A stretch of DNA of 17,180 nucleotides from Phycisphaerae bacterium (lineage in GTDB: Bacteria > Planctomycetota > Phycisphaerae > UBA1845 > Fen-1342). A model generated the notes under the pieces. The model made no database searches, was not told the origin of the DNA, and saw nothing but the letters and a program-made list of their open reading frames with translations. The stretch is taken from assembly GCA_020058145.1 (NCBI GenBank), contig JAGVEP010000071.1, positions 1 to 17,180 of the forward strand, given 5' to 3'. This document shows positions 14,257-17,180 of the stretch, one piece after another. A program made the position numbers and the translations under genes. Each line of letters opens with the position of its first letter. Position 1 is the first letter of the stretch.

Positions 14257-15123
14257 CTACTGTACTGCGTTCGCGCCGCCCACAATATCCGCCAACTCCG
14301 TCGTAATCTGCGACTGCCGCGCACGGTTGGCCTGGCGGCCGAGGAACCCAATCATGTCGCCAGCGGCGTCGGTGGCGGCCTTCATCGCGACCATCCGCGC
14401 CACTTGCTCACTGACGATCGCGTCGTTGAAGCACTGGAACAGCCGGATCTTCACGGCTTCCGGGATCAGCCGCCGGAGTAGCTCCGCCGGCGGCGGGGAG
14501 AATTCGAATTCCACCCGCGTTTTCGGCGACTGGCTTGCCGCGGGCGGCTGGATCGGCAGCAGGGGCACCACCGTCGGCCGCTGCACGCCGACGCTTTGGA
14601 ATTGCATGAACACCACGTCGACGCGACCGACTTCATTCTGTTCGTACAGCCGCATGTAGCGTTCGGCCATCTCCGCCACGCGGGCAAACGCGATGCGGTC
14701 CTCCACATCCGTGATGCCCGCCGACACGGGCACTCTCAGAAACCGCAGGTAGTTCAGCCCCTTCTTGCCGACGATCTCATTCGCGGGCGTCAGGCCCGCG
14801 GCTTCCAACTCGCGGCGGGTTTCCATCATCCGCCGCAGAACGCCCGCGTTGTACGATCCGCAGAGCCCGCGATTGGAGGTGATGACGAGCAGGATGCTTT
14901 GCGCGTGATTCTCGTTGGGCTTCAGCAGCGGGTGGTCCGCCGCCTGCTGCCCGCCGAGGGTCTGGATCATCTCGGTGATCTTGCGGGTATAGGGCTGCGA
15001 CGCGAGCGCGCGCTGCAGGCACTTCTGAAACCGCGCCGTGGCGATGAGCTGCATCGTCTGCGTGATCTTCTTGATGTTCTGAACGGCTCGACGCCGCTTG
15101 ATGATCGCGCGTGCTTTAGCCAT
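14257..15123 (-). CDS. atpG: F1 ATP synthase gamma subunit
   Basis: The product is 288 residues, normal for the family. ATG 15123 gives the expected MAKAR-like N-terminus and lies 4 nt from AAGGAGG; the GTG one codon earlier is too close to it. Gamma is the central rotor stalk. The N-terminal helix (RRAVQNIKKITQTMQLIATA) and the C-terminal helix (about 240-288, ending RARQSQITTELADIVGGANAV) form the coiled coil inside the alpha/beta ring. Between them is a Rossmann-like domain with the conserved ITSNRGLCGSYN (81-92). A proline-rich stretch PIQPPAASQSPKT, around 195-210, is longer than in E. coli. Its upstream spacer holds a transposase-repeat unit whose first repeat begins 4 nt from the ribosome binding site. 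The HEPN gene follows after 5 nt. Confidence 0.97.
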   Translation of the reverse strand: MAKARAIIKRRRAVQNIKKITQTMQLIATARFQKCLQRALASQPYTRKITEMIQTLGGQQAADHPLLKPNENHAQSILLVITSNRGLCGSYNAGVLRRMMETRRELEAAGLTPANEIVGKKGLNYLRFLRVPVSAGITDVEDRIAFARVAEMAERYMRLYEQNEVGRVDVVFMQFQSVGVQRPTVVPLLPIQPPAASQSPKTRVEFEFSPPPAELLRRLIPEAVKIRLFQCFNDAIVSEQVARMVAMKAATDAAGDMIGFLGRQANRARQSQITTELADIVGGANAVQ

Positions 15124-15127
15124 CACG

Positions 15128-15134
15128 CCTCCTT
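15128..15134 (-). promoter_or_regulatory. Ribosome binding site of atpG
   Basis: AAGGAGG on the minus strand, 4 nt before ATG 15123. It decides the start over the adjacent GTG. It is the last piece of native leader before the repeat array begins at 15139. Confidence 0.8.
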
Positions 15135-15138
15135 ATCA

Positions 15139-15214
15139 GAACACGAAGCGCCAGCGAGTGGCTCCGAACACGAAGCGCCAGCGAGTGGCTCCGAACACGA
15201 AGCGCCAGCGAGTG
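15139..15214 (+). repeat. Three direct copies of the RAYT-flanking repeat
   Basis: Copies begin at 15139, 15166 and 15193, an exact 27-nt period. Each contains the 22-nt core starting GAACACGAAGCGCCAGCGAG, followed in the first two by GCTCC. The cores are identical. Inverted copies lie on the other side of the transposase gene, and a variant lies at 1772-1793. Confidence 0.95.
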
Positions 15215-15248
15215 CGCCCGACCGCTCATCCGGGTAGAATCCGCCGCG

Positions 15249-15743
15249 ATGACCGACCCGCTCGCCTATTTTCTGACCTGGCGAACATATGGCACGTGGC
15301 TGCACGGCGAGCCGCGCGGTTCCGTCGACTGGCAGCACAGAGCATACAGAACGCCCCTTCTGGAACACAGCAACTATCGTACCGAGCAAGCCCGGGCCAG
15401 GATGTCTCATCCGCCCGTAGCTCTCGGCGACAGGGCTCGCGACCTCGTCGCGAACGTCGTCGCGGATCACTGCCGCATCCGCAACTGGGAACTCTGCGAA
15501 AGTGCCGTTCGCTCCAATCACGTGCATGTAGTAGTTGGCTATGCCGGCGTCAGGCCCGAGCCGATGTTGGCGCAATTCAAGACCTACGGTACGCGCGCGT
15601 TGCGCGCCGCGTCGCTCACGCCCCCCGGAGTACCCATATGGGCCGAGGGCGGTAGCACACGATACCTGTGGACGACAGCGCAGCTCGAGACAGCTTGCTC
15701 GTATGTTCGCGAGGGACAGGACGCGCCGCACTCGGAGCACTGA
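15249..15743 (+). CDS. RAYT-like (IS200/Y1 superfamily) HUH transposase
   Basis: The product is 164 residues and starts at ATG 15249, with no strong Shine-Dalgarno; a TAGAAT 8 nt upstream could serve a very short leader. It matches the planctomycete branch of REP-associated tyrosine transposases. Visible features are YFLTWRTYGTWLHGEPRGSV (7-26), the metal-binding HUH motif NHVHVVV (90-96, His91 and His93), MLAQFKTYGTRAL (106-118) with Tyr113 as the candidate nucleophile, and IWAEGGSTRYLW (130-141). The C-terminal helix (LETACSYVREGQ) is as expected, so the gene looks intact. Enzymes of this group cut single-stranded DNA next to hairpin-forming repeats and disperse those repeats in the genome. 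The five flanking copies support this assignment. The Tyr assignment is tentative, because related proteins I recall have other residues at that position. Confidence 0.85.
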   Translation: MTDPLAYFLTWRTYGTWLHGEPRGSVDWQHRAYRTPLLEHSNYRTEQARARMSHPPVALGDRARDLVANVVADHCRIRNWELCESAVRSNHVHVVVGYAGVRPEPMLAQFKTYGTRALRAASLTPPGVPIWAEGGSTRYLWTTAQLETACSYVREGQDAPHSEH

Positions 15744-15747
15744 GGGG

Positions 15748-15802
15748 CACTCGCTGGCGCTTCGTGTTCCGATTCCGAGGCACTCGCTGGCGCTTCGTGT
15801 TC
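15748..15802 (-). repeat. Two inverted copies of the RAYT-flanking repeat
   Basis: CACTCGCTGGCGCTTCGTGT cores lie at 15748-15769 and 15781-15802, a 33-nt period with an 11-nt spacer. They are exact reverse complements of the left-hand copies. The first starts 5 nt after the transposase stop codon. Confidence 0.95.
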
Positions 15803-15833
15803 TGATTTGGCTGCTCGGCACGATTGACCCGCC

Positions 15834-17180
15834 CTAGCGACTCGCCGTCGCGACAAAGGTCTTCTTGAAGTTCGCCACAATCCCCTTGAGCTTTGCATCC
15901 AACTCATCCGACAGCTTTCGCTCGCTCTTGAGCTGCTGCACGATCTCCGGAAGTTCATCGTGGTAGTGCTTGAGCAGGGCGTGCTCAAAATCATGGACCT
16001 TGTTCAACGGCAGGTCGTCGAGAAAGCCGCGGGCGCCGGCGTGCAGCGACAGAACCTGGTCCCACACATCCTGCGGCTGGTACTGCGGCTGCTTCAGCAG
16101 TTCCACCATCCGCCGGCCACGATCGAGCTGCCGCTGCGTCGCGGGGTCGAGCTCGGTGCCGAGCTGGGCGAACGCTTCCAACTCGCGATACGCGGCCAGG
16201 TCGAGCCGCAGTGAGCCGGCGATCTTCTTCATCGCCGGCACCTGGGCGTTACCGCCCACGCGGCTGACCGAAATACCGACGTTGACCGCGGGTCGCACGC
16301 CGGCGAAGAACAGGTCGGGCTCGAGATAAATCTGCCCGTCGGTGATCGAGATTACGTTGGTCGGAATATACGCCGACACTTCGCCTTCCAGTGTCTCGAT
16401 GATCGGCAGGGCGGTCAGGCTCCCGCCGGACTTCTTGAGCTTGCGAATCTCGTGGTTCTGCTTGTCCGGCAGGGCGTCGAAATCGTGCTGGACGGCGTGC
16501 AGGTCCTGGCGGCCCTTGTAAACCTTGCCGTTGATGCCGGACTCGGTGTTCTCGGGGGCGCCCTTTTTCACGATGATGCGCAGTTCGGCCATTTTGCACG
16601 ACCGTTCCAACAGGCGGCTGTGCAGGTAGAACACGTCGCCCGGATACGCCTCGCGACCGGGCGGCCGCCGCAGGAGCAGCGAAAGCTGGCGATAAGATTG
16701 GGCCTGCTTGGATAGATCGTCGTAAATGCACAGCGTGTGCCGCCCCTGCTCGTACATGAAGTACTCGGCCATGGCACAGCCGGCATACGGGGCAATGTAC
16801 TGCAGCGGAGCGGGGTCGGACGCGCCAGCGACGACGACGATCGAGTAATCCATGGCGTCGTGTTTCCGCAGCGTCTCAACCAGGCCCGCGACGGTCGATT
16901 CCTTCTGTCCGATGGCCACGTAGACGCAGATCACGTCGCCGCCGCGCTGGTTGACGATCGTGTCCATGGCGATGGCGGTCTTGCCGGTCTTGCGGTCGCC
17001 GATAATCAGCTCGCGCTGCCCGCGGCCGATGGGGATCATGCTGTCGATGGCCTTGATGCCGGTCTGGAGCGGCTCGTTGACGGGTTGCCGCTCGGCAATG
17101 CCGGGGGCGATGATCTCGAGCGGGCGGCGCAACTCAGACTGCACCGGGCCCTTGCCGTCGAGCGGGCGGCCCAGCGGGTC
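15834..17180 (-). CDS. atpA: F1 ATP synthase alpha subunit (5' end outside window)
   Basis: The frame is open to the right edge: 448 residues are present, starting DPLGRPLDGKGP, so about 105-110 N-terminal residues are missing. A GTG at 17144 is internal and not a start. Alpha alternates with beta in the F1 head and binds regulatory nucleotide. P-loop GDRKTGKTA is at fragment residues 61-69, and LHSRLLER and ISVSRVGG (Arg307, the arginine finger) are intact. The C-terminal helical domain ends in KLKGIVANFKKTF. Between LLERS and SLTALP the protein carries about 35-40 residues more than E. coli alpha (GINGKVYKG, LPDKQNHEI), an insertion I associate with planctomycete alpha subunits. atpI/B/E/F/H are probably to the right. 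Downstream is the inserted transposase unit, then atpG. Confidence 0.98.
   Translation of the reverse strand, partial: DPLGRPLDGKGPVQSELRRPLEIIAPGIAERQPVNEPLQTGIKAIDSMIPIGRGQRELIIGDRKTGKTAIAMDTIVNQRGGDVICVYVAIGQKESTVAGLVETLRKHDAMDYSIVVVAGASDPAPLQYIAPYAGCAMAEYFMYEQGRHTLCIYDDLSKQAQSYRQLSLLLRRPPGREAYPGDVFYLHSRLLERSCKMAELRIIVKKGAPENTESGINGKVYKGRQDLHAVQHDFDALPDKQNHEIRKLKKSGGSLTALPIIETLEGEVSAYIPTNVISITDGQIYLEPDLFFAGVRPAVNVGISVSRVGGNAQVPAMKKIAGSLRLDLAAYRELEAFAQLGTELDPATQRQLDRGRRMVELLKQPQYQPQDVWDQVLSLHAGARGFLDDLPLNKVHDFEHALLKHYHDELPEIVQQLKSERKLSDELDAKLKGIVANFKKTFVATASR

Larger units (their letters stand above)
15139..15802 (+). mobile_element. RAYT/REP-type unit inserted between atpA and atpG
   Basis: One transposase gene is bracketed by three direct copies of a 22-nt core on the left and two inverted copies on the right, all pointing inward in the same sense relative to the gene. 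This is the architecture of REP-associated tyrosine transposases and their cognate repeats. It lies antisense to the ATP synthase operon, filling the whole atpA-atpG spacer: 31 nt to the atpA stop and 4 nt to the atpG ribosome binding site. I see no obvious target-site duplication at the outer edges. Confidence 0.75.

Noticed and set aside
15139..15214. CRISPR-like array
   Set aside because: The 22-nt cores are separated by only 5 nt of identical sequence, so there are no unique spacers; the copies bracket a transposase gene instead.
15098..15249. Peptide-coding frame with NTKRQRVAP repeats
   Set aside because: It is translation of the non-coding 27-nt repeat array; similar peptides appear wherever this repeat occurs.
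17142..17144. GTG as the atpA start codon
   Set aside because: The frame continues to the window edge with conserved alpha sequence (DPLGRPLDGKGP), so this is an internal Val.

Overview
The window is high-GC DNA that looks like a planctomycete, most likely of the Phycisphaerae type. Three lines of evidence point there. The secreted proteins end in paired EF-hand/dockerin-like repeats of the form GD.NCDG.V(D/N)FDDIN.FV..LSG. An ABC-2 transporter operon of the GldA/GldF/GldG type is followed by a DUF4340 protein. The spacers are full of dispersed palindromic repeats, including the GAACACGAAGCGCCAGCGAG family that I associate with planctomycete genomes. The lineage is inferred from these features; there is no rRNA gene here to confirm it.

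Region 1 (1-4945, minus strand) holds three separately transcribed genes for exported proteins. They are an eight-repeat propeller-like protein cut by the left edge, a seven-repeat RCC1-like propeller made of almost identical 39-residue units, and a secreted agmatine/peptidylarginine-deiminase family enzyme with its catalytic residues in place. All three carry the same kind of C-terminal EF-hand/dockerin-like tail, and the spacers between them are packed with hairpin-forming repeats.

Region 2 (5102-11807, plus strand) starts at a good sigma70-type promoter. It encodes an ABC ATPase, an ABC-2 permease, a GldG-like membrane protein with a large extracytoplasmic part, and a 793-residue DUF4340-type membrane-anchored protein with five internal repeats. 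These probably form one envelope complex of unknown substrate. Dispersed palindromes sit between cistrons 1 and 2 and between cistrons 3 and 4.

Region 3 (12030-17180, minus strand) is the F1 part of an F-type ATP synthase operon: atpA (5' end outside the window), atpG and atpD. It is unusual in three ways. A RAYT-like HUH transposase gene, flanked by three direct and two inverted copies of a short repeat, sits antisense between atpA and atpG. A HEPN-domain gene and a small BolA/KH-like gene sit co-directionally between atpG and atpD. No atpC (epsilon) follows atpD. The same repeat core recurs once in the far-left spacer, which fits a transposase-repeat family active across the genome.

The best candidates for something undescribed are the HEPN plus small-protein pair embedded in the ATP synthase operon, and the RAYT/repeat unit inserted immediately upstream of the atpG ribosome binding site.
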